Shown: positions 7,981 to 17,275 of the stretch, one piece after another
How the letters are laid out: each line of letters starts with the position of its first letter
How positions within the stretch are numbered: the first letter of the stretch is position 1
NCBI RefSeq assembly: GCF_014353015.1
Contig: NZ_CP060704.1
Location: 1,761,001-1,825,000 of the forward strand
Origin: Chitinimonas koreensis
Lineage (GTDB): Bacteria; Pseudomonadota; Gammaproteobacteria; Burkholderiales; Chitinimonadaceae
Reading direction: 5' to 3'
Length of the DNA stretch: 64,000 nt
Position numbers and translations under genes: made by a program
Notes under the pieces: generated by a model
Database searches by the model: none
Told to the model about the DNA's origin: nothing
What the model saw: only the letters and a program-made list of their open reading frames with translations

Positions 7981-9693
7981 ATGTCCAATTCACTCACCAT
8001 CTCGCAGAAGCTGGCGCTCGGCTTTTCCGCGGTCATCGCCCTGTTGCTGGTGCTGGCCGGGGTGGCCTACGTCAACGTCATCCGGCTGTCCGACGCGGTG
8101 CGCTGGAACAACCACACCTACGAGGTGATCCGCGAGGGACAGAGCATGCTGGAGCACATGCTCAACGTGCAGACCGGCGCGCGCGGCTACCTGCTGACCG
8201 CCGACGAACGCTTCCTCGAGCCGTTCAGGCTCGGCCGCGAATCGGTGCTGCGGCACTACGAGCGGATCAGGACGTTGACCGCCGACAACCCGGTCCAGCA
8301 GCAGCGGCTGGCCAAGATCTACCAGCTGCAGGGCGAGCTGATCGGCTTTTCGCAGCAGCTGATCGACCTGCGCCGTGCTGCCCAGCGCGACCTGCGCAAG
8401 CAGCAGGCGGTGACGGCAATGGTCGCCGCCGGCCGCGGCAAGGAACTGATGGACGCCTTCCGCAAGGAGGTCGGCGACTTCACCGACACCGAGCAGGCGC
8501 TGCTGGGCACACGCCAGGCCGACGTGAAGGAGCGCGAGCAGGCCACCCGGCTGATCCTGTCGCTCGGCTGCGCGCTGGCCATCGTGCTGGCCGGGCTGAT
8601 CGCCTGGGCCATCATCCGCGGCCTGTCGCGCCAGCTCGGCGGCGAGCCGGCCTACGCCTCCGAGGTCGCCCGCCGCATCGCCCAGGGCGATTTCAGCCAC
8701 CCGGTGACGCTGCGCCGCGACGACCGCGACAGCCTGCTGGCCCACATGGCGCAGATGCAGGACGGCCTGTCGCGGCTGATCGCACGGATCAAGCAGGCGG
8801 CCGAGGCGATCAACGTCGGTGCGCAGGAGATCGCGATGGGCAACAACGACCTGTCGCGCCGCACCGAGCAGCAGGCCGCCGCGCTGGAGGAGACCGCCTC
8901 GTCGATGGAGGAGCTGACGGTGACGGTGAAGCAGAACGCCGACAGCGCGCGCCAGGGCAAGACCGTGGCCGAGCACGCCTCGGGCGTGGCCGGCCGCGGC
9001 GGCGAGGTGATGCAGCAGGTGGTGCACACCATGGGCTCGATCACCGACAGCTCGCGCAAGATCGTCGACATCATCGGCGTGATCGACACCATCGCCTTCC
9101 AGACCAACATCCTGGCGCTCAACGCCGCGGTCGAGGCGGCGCGCGCCGGCGAGCAGGGCCGCGGCTTCGCGGTGGTGGCCGGCGAGGTGCGCACGCTGGC
9201 GCAGCGCTCGGCGGCGGCGGCGAAGGAGATCAAGGGCCTGATCGGCGCCTCGGTCGACAAGGTCGAGGGCGGCAACCGGCTGGTCGAATCGGCCGGCCAG
9301 ACCATCCACGAGGTGGTGGTGGCGATCCACCGCGTGACCGAGCTGATGAACGACGTGTCCGACGCCTCCTACGAGCAGAGCAACGGCATCCAGCAGGTCA
9401 ACACCACGGTGATCCAGATGGACGAGGTGACCCAGCAGAACGCCGCGCTGGTCGAGGAGGTGGCGTCGGCCAGCGAATCGCTGGCGCAGCAGTCGCGCGC
9501 GCTGGCCGACGCGGTCAGCCGCTTCCGCCTGCCCGACGGCCTGGCGGTCGCGCCGGCCGCCGCGCCGGTGGCGCGGCCGGCGATGCATGCGGCCCACCTG
9601 GCGCCGCTGACGCAGCGCCGGCGCGAGGCCGCCGCCGCGGTCGAGCTGCCCAAGCGGGCGCAGCCGGCCGACGAGGACTGGACGGAATTCTAG
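7981..9693 (+). CDS. Methyl-accepting chemotaxis protein with CHASE3-like sensor and CheR tether
   Basis: A 570-aa transmembrane receptor. TM1 is about 12-32 and TM2 about 190-212. The periplasmic part has the CHASE3-type stretch TGARGYLLTADERFL near 62-76. A HAMP domain and the cytoplasmic signalling hairpin follow, with the conserved tip FQTNILALNAAVEAARAG. The C-terminus ends DEDWTEF, a W-x-x-F pentapeptide like the NWETF docking site for CheR/CheB. It is encoded inside the che operon between cheW and cheR, consistent with being the core receptor of this pathway. Its ligand is unknown. Confidence 0.9.
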   Translation: MSNSLTISQKLALGFSAVIALLLVLAGVAYVNVIRLSDAVRWNNHTYEVIREGQSMLEHMLNVQTGARGYLLTADERFLEPFRLGRESVLRHYERIRTLTADNPVQQQRLAKIYQLQGELIGFSQQLIDLRRAAQRDLRKQQAVTAMVAAGRGKELMDAFRKEVGDFTDTEQALLGTRQADVKEREQATRLILSLGCALAIVLAGLIAWAIIRGLSRQLGGEPAYASEVARRIAQGDFSHPVTLRRDDRDSLLAHMAQMQDGLSRLIARIKQAAEAINVGAQEIAMGNNDLSRRTEQQAAALEETASSMEELTVTVKQNADSARQGKTVAEHASGVAGRGGEVMQQVVHTMGSITDSSRKIVDIIGVIDTIAFQTNILALNAAVEAARAGEQGRGFAVVAGEVRTLAQRSAAAAKEIKGLIGASVDKVEGGNRLVESAGQTIHEVVVAIHRVTELMNDVSDASYEQSNGIQQVNTTVIQMDEVTQQNAALVEEVASASESLAQQSRALADAVSRFRLPDGLAVAPAAAPVARPAMHAAHLAPLTQRRREAAAAVELPKRAQPADEDWTEF

Positions 9694-9701
9694 GAACCGG
9701 T

Positions 9702-10652
9702 ATGGATCGTCCGGCTTGCTCCGGCCCGGCGGGCCTGCCCGCACCGCGCGCCGCCGAGCGCCGCTCGCCGCTGCGCACGGCCGCGGCTGCCGCGACGCCG
9801 TGGCCGGAGGTGCGCGAGTTCCACCTGTCCGACCGCGATTTCCAGCAGATCCGCAGCCTGATCCACGCCCACGCCGGCATCTCGCTGTCCGAGCACAAGC
9901 GCGGCATGGTCTACGCCCGGCTGGTGCGGCGGCTGCGCGCGCTGCGGCTCGATTCCTTCGCCGCCTACCTCGGCCGGCTCGAGCGCGATCCGGCCGAGTG
10001 GGAACACTTCACCAACGCGCTGACCACCAACCTGACGCGTTTCTTCCGCGAGCCGCACCACTTCGACCAGCTGCGGCAGGCGCTCGAGCGGCGCGGCGGC
10101 GAGCCGGCGCGGATCTGGTCGGCCGCCTGCGCCAGCGGCGAGGAAGCCTATTCGCTGGCCATCACTGCCTACGAGGCCGGCTGCCCGGCGCGCATCCTGG
10201 CCAGCGACGTCGACACCCGCGCGCTGGACCAGGCGCGCGCCGGCATCTACGAGCGCGCCCGGCTCGACGGCGTGCCGGTGCACCTGCAGCAGCGCTACTT
10301 CCTGCGCGGCCGCAACGCCAGCGAGGGGCTGGTGCGCGCGCGGCCCGAGCTGGCCGCCGCCATCGCCTTCCGCCAGCTCAACCTGCGCGAGACGCAATGG
10401 CCGATGCGGCGGCGCTTCGACGCGATCTTCTGCCGCAACGCGCTGATCTATTTCGACCGCCCGACCCAGGCCGAGGTGCTGCAGCGCATGCTCGGCCTCC
10501 TGGCGCCGGGCGGGCTGCTGTTCCTCGGCCATTCCGAGACGCTGCACGGCTTCGACCTGCCGCTGCGGCCGGTCGGCACCACGGTCTACCAGCACGAGCC
10601 GGCGGGGCCGGCAGGGAGCGGGCACGATGGCGCGCCGGCTGAACGAGGGTAG
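9702..10652 (+). CDS. cheR: Chemoreceptor glutamate methyltransferase CheR
   Basis: A 316-aa SAM-dependent enzyme that methylates receptor glutamates during adaptation. The N-terminal helical CheR domain (FHLSDRDFQQIRSLI near 40) is followed by the methyltransferase fold with WSAACASGEEAYSLA near 133-147 and FDAIFCRNALIYFD near 240-253. The first 35 residues are Ala/Pro-rich and may not be conserved, so a later start is possible. It overlaps cheD by 26 nt. Confidence 0.92.
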   Translation: MDRPACSGPAGLPAPRAAERRSPLRTAAAAATPWPEVREFHLSDRDFQQIRSLIHAHAGISLSEHKRGMVYARLVRRLRALRLDSFAAYLGRLERDPAEWEHFTNALTTNLTRFFREPHHFDQLRQALERRGGEPARIWSAACASGEEAYSLAITAYEAGCPARILASDVDTRALDQARAGIYERARLDGVPVHLQQRYFLRGRNASEGLVRARPELAAAIAFRQLNLRETQWPMRRRFDAIFCRNALIYFDRPTQAEVLQRMLGLLAPGGLLFLGHSETLHGFDLPLRPVGTTVYQHEPAGPAGSGHDGAPAERG

Positions 10653-11235
10653 CGAGGGGCGCCCCAACGCCTATTTCGACCACCGCTTCCACATGGAGGC
10701 GGTGAAGCTCTTGCCGGCGCAGTACTACGCCACCCCGCGCGACGTGATGATCGTGACGGTGCTCGGCTCCTGCGTCTCGGTCTGCCTGCGCGACCCGGTC
10801 GCCGGCGTCGGCGGCATGAACCACTTCATGTTGCCGGCCAGCCAGGACGACGGCCTCTTGAGCCAGTCGGCGCGCTACGGCGTGCACGCGATGGAACTGC
10901 TGGTGAACCAGCTGATGAAGCTCGGCGCCCGGCGCGAGCGCTTCGAGGCCAAGGTGTTCGGCGCCGGCAACGTGATCCCGGCCATGACCTCGCTGCGGGT
11001 GGGCCAGCGCAACGCCGACTTCGTGCTCGACTACCTGCGCACCGAGCGCATCGCGCTCTTGGCGCAGGACCTGCTCGACGACTACGCGCGCAAGCTGCAC
11101 TACTTCCCGCACAGCGGCCGGGTGCTGATGCGGCGGCTGACCAAGTTCAACAACGACACGCTGATCGCGCGCGAAATCGCCTACTCGCGCCAGTTGCAGG
11201 ATCAGCGGCCCGGCGGCGACGTGGACTTGTTCTAG
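10627..11235 (+). CDS. cheD: Chemoreceptor glutamine deamidase CheD
   Basis: A 202-aa CheD that deamidates receptor Gln residues and can be a partner of CheC-type phosphatases. The catalytic Cys and His are in place: TVLGSCVSVCL near 43-53 and GGMNHFMLP near 63-71; the Thr follows in the second half. It overlaps the cheR 3' end, and the next gene is cheB. It ends in GDVDLF, like the CheZ-like protein at the operon front. A cheC homologue is encoded at 28482. Confidence 0.92.
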   Translation: MARRLNEGSEGRPNAYFDHRFHMEAVKLLPAQYYATPRDVMIVTVLGSCVSVCLRDPVAGVGGMNHFMLPASQDDGLLSQSARYGVHAMELLVNQLMKLGARRERFEAKVFGAGNVIPAMTSLRVGQRNADFVLDYLRTERIALLAQDLLDDYARKLHYFPHSGRVLMRRLTKFNNDTLIAREIAYSRQLQDQRPGGDVDLF

Positions 11236-11358
11236 CCCTGCGGGGCGCGGAACCGCGGCCCGCCGCGGGCGACAGACTGGAAAGAGGAGGAGCGGGGAAA
11301 TGGGCAGGCAGGCCTTTCCGGATCGGCAGGGATGCGACTGCGTTCAGGCGGGTGCGGC

Positions 11359-12389
11359 ATGAGCATCCGGGTGCTGATCGTCGACGATTCGGCCGCCTAC
11401 CGCGGCCTGCTGACGCGGCTGCTGGCCCAGGCGCCGGGCATCGAGGTGGTCGGCGAGGCCGGCGACGCCGCCGAGGCGCGCGCGGCGATCAAGCGGCTGG
11501 CGCCCGACGTGCTGACGCTCGACATCGAGATGCCGGGCATGAACGGGCTCGATTTCCTCGAACGGCTGATGCGGCTGCATCCGCTGCCGGTGGTGATGGT
11601 GTCGGCGCTGGGCCGCCAGCAGGCCGAGGTGGCGCTGCAGGCGATCGCGCTCGGCGCCGTCGATTTCGTGATCAAGCCCGACCAGGCCGATGCGCGCGTG
11701 CTGTCCGAATTCGCCGAGCGGCTGGCGGCGCTGCTGCGCACCGCCGCCGGGGTCCGGCCACCGGTGCGGCCTGCCGTGCTGCCCGTCGCAGCCATTGCGC
11801 CGGCGAGCTGCCGCAGCGGCAGCCTGATCGCGATCGGCGCCTCGACCGGCGGCACCGAGGCGATCCGCGCCATCCTGGCTGCGCTGCCGGCCAAGGTGCC
11901 GCCGATCCTGATCGTGCAGCACCTGCCCGAGCGCTTCGTGGCGCCCTTCGCCGCGCGGCTGGACGACGGCAGCGCGCTGACGGTACGGCTGGCGCAGGAT
12001 GGCGAGCCGCTGCGCGCGGGCCATGCCTACCTGTCGCCGGGCCGCCGCCACCTCGCCGTGGCGCAGCGCGGCGATCGCCTGGTCGCCAGCCTGGTCGACG
12101 CGCCCAAGGTGAATTTCCACCGCCCTCGGTCGACGTGCTGTTCGAATCGGTGGCCCGCGTCGCCGGGCCGCTCGGGGTGGCGCTGCTGCTGACCGGCATG
12201 GGCAAGGACGGCGCCGCCGGCCTGGCGCAGGTGCGCGCCGCCGGCGGCTACACGCTGGCGCAGGACGAGGCCAGCAGCGTGGTGTTCGGCATGCCGGCCG
12301 AGGCGATCCGGCTCGAGGCGGCCTGCGAGGTGGCCGAGCTCGGCGCGATGGCGGCCAGCGTGTGCCGGCGGCTGGCGGCGCTGGGCTAG
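11359..12389 (+). pseudogene. cheB: Chemotaxis methylesterase CheB, frameshifted as sequenced
   Basis: A receptor methylesterase/deamidase with an N-terminal receiver (VLIVDDS at 5-11, acceptor near D55 in TLDIEMPG) and a C-terminal esterase with Ser in IGASTGG and His in IVQHLPERF. The frame breaks at about 12121-12126 (CACCGCCCTCGG). Before it the protein reads VNFHRP; after it, in the +2 frame, SVDVLFES continues to LLTGMGKDGA with the catalytic Asp, ending at 12389. One extra G (CGGCCC) restores a 343-aa CheB. As sequenced, translation stops at 12192 without the Asp. A sequencing contraction is more likely than true loss, given the intact operon. Confidence 0.85.
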
Positions 12390-12430
12390 CGTTTCCGGCC
12401 GATGTGCGGATGTCTGGCGGTGGAATGCCT

Positions 12431-12607
12431 GACCGCGGAGGACGCCGAGGACGCGGAGCAACTGCGAACCCCTCCGCGGCGGCATCCGTAGGAGCGGCTT
12501 CAGCCGCGAACGGTCGGGCCATCCACCCTCGCGGCAAGCTCCACGATTCGCGGCTGAAGCCGCTCCTGCGACAGCCATCCCGCAGTGCGCCCATCCTCCG
12601 CGGTGAA
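12431..12607. repeat. Nested intergenic repeat: GGACGCCGAGGACG arms around REP pair 2
   Basis: Outer arms GACCGCGGAGGACGCCGAGG (12431) and CATCCTCCGCGGTGAA (12591) are roughly inverted. Between them lies a complete REP pair at 12488-12569 (core GGAGCGGCTTCAGCCGCG). The same outer arm type occurs alone at 41662-41747. It sits between the convergent cheB and the oxidase gene and probably serves both as a terminator. Confidence 0.75.
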
Positions 12608-12624
12608 ATGCCTTCCAACGGCGT

Positions 12625-13914
12625 TCAGAAATAGTCGCGCAGCCGATACCACGACATCCCCAGCACCTGCAGCAGCGCACCCACCGTCTCGCCGCCCGGG
12701 AACGGCGGGTTGCGCAGCGCGGTGAACAGCGCCAGGTGGGTCTCGTCGCCGCGGATCGCCTCGGCCAACACGCGGCCGGCCACGCAGGTCGGCACGATGC
12801 CGTGGCCGGAGAAGCCCTGTGCCCAGTACACCGGCCCGGCGCGGCCGAAGTCGGGCGTGCGCGGCAGCGTGATGTCGATGTGGCCGCCCCAGCAGTGCGC
12901 GATGCGCAGGTCGGCCAGCTGCGGGAAGACCTTGAGCATGTCGCGCCGCATGCCCTCGGCCAGGTTGCGCGGCGTGCGGCCGGTGTAGGTGCACTTGCCG
13001 CCGAACAGCAGCCGGCGGTCGGCCGAGAGGCGGAAGTAGTCGAGGATGAACTGGTTGTCGGTCACCGCACGGTTGCTCGGCAGCAGCGCCCGGGCGCGCT
13101 CGGCCGACAGTGGCTCGGTGGCGATGATGTAGGTGCCGACCGGCAGCACGCGCGCCTGCAGCGCCGGCGCCAGCCGGTCGACGTAGGCGTTGCAGGCCAG
13201 CACCAGCTTGTGCGCATGCAGGCGGCCCTGCGCGGTCTCCACTGTCACGCCGTCGGGCCGCTCGACGTAGCGCACGGCCTTCGAATCCTCGTAGATCCGC
13301 ACGCCGAGCGACTCGGCCGCGTGCGCCAGGCCCAGCACGTACTTGAGCGGATGCAGGTGGCCGCCCTCGGGGTCGAGCAGCGCCGCCTGGTAACGGTCGG
13401 ACTCGATATGGCCGCGCAGCTCGTCGCGGCCGATGAAGCGCAGCGCGTCGTAACCCCACTTGCGCGCGGCCTCCTCCTGCCAGTCGGTCAGCAGCTGCAC
13501 CCGGCGCGGCAGCACCGAGGTCCACAGGTGGCCGCCGGCCAGGTCGCAGTCGATCGCCTGTTCGGCGATGCGGCGGCGGATCTCGGCTGCCGCCTCGCGC
13601 ACCAGGCGCCACACCTCGCGCGCGCCGTCGAGGCCGAGCGCCGCCTCGAACGGCGGCATGTCGCAGGAGAAGCCGAGGATGATCTGGCCGCCGTTGCGGC
13701 CCGAGGCGCCCCAGCCGACGCGGCTGGATTCGACGATGGCGACCGAATGGCCGGCCTCGGCCAAGTTCAGCGCGGTGTAGAGCCCGGTGAAACCGGCGCC
13801 GACGATGGCCACGTCGACCTCGCGCTCGCCTTCGAGCGCCGGCCGGCGCTGCTGCGCCTCGCGGCTCGATGCGGCGTAGTAGCTGTCGGGATAGTCGCGG
13901 GCTTGTTCGAACAC
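12625..13914 (-). CDS. FAD-dependent amine oxidoreductase, PuuB/OrdL-like
   Basis: A 429-aa DAO-family flavoenzyme. The N-terminal FAD-binding motif is VAIVGAGFTGLYTALNLAEAG near 35-55, then GRNGGQ near 72, typical of gamma-glutamylputrescine oxidase and related enzymes. A GHGI motif lies near the C-terminus. It is divergent from an ornithine decarboxylase gene 121 nt away, supporting a polyamine or amino-acid substrate. PuuB activity itself is inference; no other puu genes are adjacent. Confidence 0.78.
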   Translation of the reverse strand: MFEQARDYPDSYYAASSREAQQRRPALEGEREVDVAIVGAGFTGLYTALNLAEAGHSVAIVESSRVGWGASGRNGGQIILGFSCDMPPFEAALGLDGAREVWRLVREAAAEIRRRIAEQAIDCDLAGGHLWTSVLPRRVQLLTDWQEEAARKWGYDALRFIGRDELRGHIESDRYQAALLDPEGGHLHPLKYVLGLAHAAESLGVRIYEDSKAVRYVERPDGVTVETAQGRLHAHKLVLACNAYVDRLAPALQARVLPVGTYIIATEPLSAERARALLPSNRAVTDNQFILDYFRLSADRRLLFGGKCTYTGRTPRNLAEGMRRDMLKVFPQLADLRIAHCWGGHIDITLPRTPDFGRAGPVYWAQGFSGHGIVPTCVAGRVLAEAIRGDETHLALFTALRNPPFPGGETVGALLQVLGMSWYRLRDYF

Positions 13915-14035
13915 TGTGGCAGCTCCCTGTCGTGTGGCGGCCGATTATGGGCGAAGCGCGCGGGGCTGTCGTGGCGCGGCGGCAGCGGCGTCGCGGCTGG
14001 CCTACACTGTGCCGGTCTTCCCGCCCGAGCCCGCC

Positions 14036-15169
14036 ATGACCCGCTTCGATCCCGCCCGTGAACCGCAACCCGATTTCGACGCCGTGCGCGCCCGCGTGGC
14101 GCGCGGCTACGACGGCCCGCTGCTGCTGGCCGACCGCGCCGTGCTGCGCGAGAAGGTGCGGCGCTTCAAGGCCGCCATGCCGCGCGTGCAGCCGCACTAC
14201 GCGGTCAAGTGCAATCCCGATCCGGCCGTGCTGCGCATCCTGCGCGAGGAGGGCTGCGGCTTCGAGATCGCCTCGCCGGCCGAGCTGGCGCTGTGCCGCG
14301 AACTGGGCGTGCCGGCCGCCGAGCTGTACTTCAGCAACCCGATGCGGGCGCGCGCGGCGGTGATGGAGGCGGCCGCGGCCGGCGTGCGCTGGTACGTGGT
14401 CGATTCGGTCAGCGAGCTGCGCAAGGTGCACGAGGTCGCGCCGCAGGCGAGCTTCTACCTGCGGCTGCACACCTCGAACGAGGGCTCGGTGTCGCCGTTG
14501 TCGGAGAAATTCGGCGTGTTCGAGGAGGAGGTCGAAGCCATCGTCGACGAGGCGCTGCGGCTCGGCGCCGACCTGTGCGGCGCCACCTTCCACGCCGGCT
14601 CGCAATGCCTGAACCCGGCCAACTGGCGCAGCGGCATCGAGGCGGCGCTGGCGCTGTTCGAGACCTTGCGCGGCCGCGGCCTCGCGCCGCGGCTGCTGAA
14701 CCTCGGCGGCGGCTTCCCGGTCGAGCACCGCGACCCGGTGCCCTCGATCGGCCACATCGGCGAGGTCATCAACGCCGCGCTGGCCGCGGTGCCCGATTCG
14801 ATCCGGGTGATGGCGGAGCCGGGGCGCTTCCTGGTGTCGGATTCGGCCTACCTGGTCTGCCGCGTGATCGGCACCACGGTGCGGCGCGGCCAGCGCTGGG
14901 CCTATCTCGACGCCGGCGTGTTCAACGGCCTGCTGGAGACCACCACCGGCATCGACTACGACATGCGCAGCGACCGCCGCGGCGACATCGTGCCCTGGGT
15001 GGTGGCCGGCCCGACCTGCGATTCGATGGACATCTGCGCGCGCAGCCAGCCGCTGCCGGACGACCTGCGCGAAGGCGATTTCATCTACGTGCGCAACGCC
15101 GGCGCCTACAGCCAGGCCTGCGGCTCGACCTTCAACGGCTTCGCGCTGCCGCAGGTGGAGCTGTTCTAG
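14036..15169 (+). CDS. PLP-dependent ornithine/lysine decarboxylase, fold type III
   Basis: A 377-aa eukaryotic-type ornithine decarboxylase that would make putrescine from ornithine. The PLP-lysine is K58 in HYAVKCNP. GGGFP near 223 binds phosphate, EPGRFLV is near 260, and GPTCDSMD near 327 carries the catalytic Cys. The ATG at 14036 gives the normal family length; the open frame extends 40 codons upstream without support. Neighbour logic (divergent PuuB-like oxidase) points to polyamine turnover. Ornithine versus lysine preference cannot be told from the sequence. Confidence 0.87.
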   Translation: MTRFDPAREPQPDFDAVRARVARGYDGPLLLADRAVLREKVRRFKAAMPRVQPHYAVKCNPDPAVLRILREEGCGFEIASPAELALCRELGVPAAELYFSNPMRARAAVMEAAAAGVRWYVVDSVSELRKVHEVAPQASFYLRLHTSNEGSVSPLSEKFGVFEEEVEAIVDEALRLGADLCGATFHAGSQCLNPANWRSGIEAALALFETLRGRGLAPRLLNLGGGFPVEHRDPVPSIGHIGEVINAALAAVPDSIRVMAEPGRFLVSDSAYLVCRVIGTTVRRGQRWAYLDAGVFNGLLETTTGIDYDMRSDRRGDIVPWVVAGPTCDSMDICARSQPLPDDLREGDFIYVRNAGAYSQACGSTFNGFALPQVELF

Positions 15170-15237
15170 TCGCGGCCGAGTGACGTTTTTGGGCAGCGGA
15201 CTGACGCCATACGGTCAGATTGTGACGATCGGCGGCA

Positions 15238-15264
15238 TTGGAAATGCCATCATCATGCTATATT
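15238..15264 (+). promoter_or_regulatory. Candidate sigma-70 promoter for the exonuclease gene
   Basis: TTGGAA (15238-15243) and TATATT (15259-15264) are separated by 15 nt, a slightly short spacer, in a locally AT-richer stretch. Transcription would begin near 15271, upstream of both possible starts of the next gene. Confidence 0.35.
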
Positions 15265-15365
15265 GCCGCGCCTGAACCCTCTGACGACGACCCGCGATGA
15301 ACCGCCATGACCCTGCCCGAATCGAATCCACGCCGCGCCGGACTGCCAGCCCGGAGGGCGCAGCC

Positions 15366-16121
15366 ATGAGCAGGACGCAGGGTTTGCTGGCCGGCCTGGT
15401 CCGTTTCTTCACCCGCCGCCGGCGGCTGATCGGCACCGGCGCCCCGACCGAGGTCATGACCCGCCAGGCGCCGCGGCGCAAGCCGCAGGAACGCAGCCAG
15501 CGCGCCGACATCCCGCCGCGGCTGGCCCAGGTCGGCGTGCAGCGCTTCGACAAGGCGGCGATCCAGGCGATGCCCGATTTCGACGGCCTGCCGCCGACCG
15601 CGATCGAAGTCGTGCGCAGCCTGGATGCGGCGGCGGCGGCCTGCCGCGAGCTGACCGAGGCGGCGGTGGTCGGTTTCGACACCGAATCGAAGCCGACCTT
15701 CAACAAGGGCGAGCGCTCGCAGGGGCCGCATCTGGTGCAGTTGAGCACCGCGACGCGCGCCTACCTGTTCCCGCTGCAGGGCGGCCGCATGGCAGAGCCG
15801 TTGCGCGCGCTGCTGGCCTCGCCCGACGTGCGCAAGGTCGGCTTCGACCTGCGTTCGGACAAGCAGCAACTGGCCGACAACTACGGCCTGCGCTGCCAGG
15901 GCATCGAGGACCTGGTGCCGATGTTCCGCAAGGCCGGCTTCCGCAGCACGGTCGGCGCGGTGCAGGCGGTGGCGCTGCTGTTCGGCCGCTACTACCGCAA
16001 GTCCAAGAGCGCCAAGATGTCGAACTGGGCCGCGCCGGCGCTGAGCGAGAGCCAGAAGCGCTATGCCGCCAACGACGCCTACGTGGCGCTGCGGGTCTAC
16101 CTGGCGCTGACCGCCCGCTAG
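15366..16121 (+). CDS. 3'-5' exonuclease domain protein, DEDDy type
   Basis: A 251-aa protein with one RNase D/WRN-type exonuclease domain from about residue 85 to the end. Visible DEDDy elements are VGFDTES (Exo I), KVGFDLRSDK (Exo II) and YAANDAY (Exo III with Tyr and Asp). The N-terminal 80 residues are basic (FFTRRRRL) and may bind nucleic acid. The start at 15366 is preferred for GGAGG 8 nt upstream; an in-frame ATG at 15297 would add 23 residues. No HRDC domain, so it is not full RNase D. Confidence 0.82.
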   Translation: MSRTQGLLAGLVRFFTRRRRLIGTGAPTEVMTRQAPRRKPQERSQRADIPPRLAQVGVQRFDKAAIQAMPDFDGLPPTAIEVVRSLDAAAAACRELTEAAVVGFDTESKPTFNKGERSQGPHLVQLSTATRAYLFPLQGGRMAEPLRALLASPDVRKVGFDLRSDKQQLADNYGLRCQGIEDLVPMFRKAGFRSTVGAVQAVALLFGRYYRKSKSAKMSNWAAPALSESQKRYAANDAYVALRVYLALTAR

Positions 16122-16172
16122 GACATCGCCGCGATCGCGGCGTCGAAGAATCGATCGCCGCAAGGCGGCAAG

Positions 16173-16239
16173 CAAGGCCCACGCAGCAAGACCGCCCGGC
16201 ATCTCGCCGGCCGGTTTCGCTGCGTGGGCCTTGGTTTTT
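16173..16239 (+). terminator. Rho-independent terminator after the exonuclease gene
   Basis: The 15-bp arms CAAGGCCCACGCAGC (16173-16187) and GCTGCGTGGGCCTTG (16219-16233) pair perfectly around a 31-nt loop that contains its own small hairpin. A run of T follows (16234-16239). It lies between convergent genes and may serve both strands. Confidence 0.8.
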
Positions 16240-16270
16240 GGGGTGGTCGGGTGACGAGTGACGGGCGGGC

Positions 16271-17203
16271 CTAGCGCGGATTCAGCAGGCGCCAGTCCGC
16301 CGTGCGCCGCTGGATGAAGCCCGATTCCTCGTAGGCGCGGCGCAGCAGGCCCTGGCGGCGCAGCACGGCCAGGCCGCGGTTGAGCAGCTCGCCGGCCTGG
16401 CGGTGCCCGGCGCTGCTGCGCGAGATCGGCAGGTGGCGGCTGCCGGGCAGGGCCAGCTTGACGCCGGGGATCGGCACCAGCCGGATGTCCTCGCTGAAGA
16501 GGCTGCCGTCGGGCGTGCCCTGGAACGGCGCGAGCAGGAAATCGACGCGGCCGGCCGCCACCATCCGCACCATCGACGGCCAGACCGGCACGTTCTCCAG
16601 CCTTCGCACGCCCAGTTCCGTCAGCACCGCCCAGTCGGCCGACCAGGCGCGGTTCGATACCGCGCGCAGCTTGCGCACCGCGGCCGGCGTGGTGCTGGCC
16701 AGCGCGGCGCGGTTGGTCGGCAGGGTGAACAGGCCGGCCTCGAACTGGCCGTCCTCGATCAGCGGATCGCTGACGTCGAGCGGCTTGCCGGCCAGGTCGT
16801 CGAGCCAGGCCGTGGTGCCGCCGATGTCGGCGTGGCCGATCTGCAGTTCGGCCAGGATGCGCTCGTAGGAATCGGCCGGGATCATCTCGATCGGGCCGCG
16901 GTAGCCGGCCGCGCGCAGCGCCTGCCAGGTCAGCAGCAGCTCGACCGTGTCGCGCCGGCTGTAGGGGCCGCCGTAGTCGCCGACCTGCTCGGGCATGCGC
17001 TCGCCCAGCAGCAGCTGGTAGTCGGCGATCACGTCGCTGGGCGCCACGATCACGATGGCGTTCGCCGCGGCCGCCGGCACGGGCTGGGCAGCGGCACCGC
17101 CGCTCGCCGCCGGGGTGCCCGCGGCCAGGCTCAGCACGGCCCAGGCGGCCAGCAGCAGCTGGGCGGCGAGGCGATGCGGGCGGCGGGCGGGCAGCGAGGA
17201 CAT
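16271..17203 (-). CDS. Periplasmic solute-binding-like protein (SBP type 3 fold)
   Basis: A 310-aa protein with a cleavable signal peptide (hydrophobic 14-28, Ala-rich cleavage region) and a two-lobe binding-protein architecture. MLIPADSYERILAELQIGHADIG-type sequence and repeated short-chain SBP features suggest family 3, as in amino-acid binding proteins or orphan TctC-like sensors. No transport permease is adjacent. It ends 67 nt before the TonB-like gene in the same direction, so the two may be cotranscribed. Ligand unknown. Confidence 0.6.
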   Translation of the reverse strand: MSSLPARRPHRLAAQLLLAAWAVLSLAAGTPAASGGAAAQPVPAAAANAIVIVAPSDVIADYQLLLGERMPEQVGDYGGPYSRRDTVELLLTWQALRAAGYRGPIEMIPADSYERILAELQIGHADIGGTTAWLDDLAGKPLDVSDPLIEDGQFEAGLFTLPTNRAALASTTPAAVRKLRAVSNRAWSADWAVLTELGVRRLENVPVWPSMVRMVAAGRVDFLLAPFQGTPDGSLFSEDIRLVPIPGVKLALPGSRHLPISRSSAGHRQAGELLNRGLAVLRRQGLLRRAYEESGFIQRRTADWRLLNPR

Positions 17204-17275
17204 GGATATATTCTAGGCAGGTCGGCGGCGTGGCCGCAGGCGAATCCAGCGGGTGCCGCCGCCATGCGTCGGCGG

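Noticed and set aside
16122..16270. Small RNA between the exonuclease and solute-binding genes
   Set aside because: The long hairpin with a T tract is better explained as a terminator.
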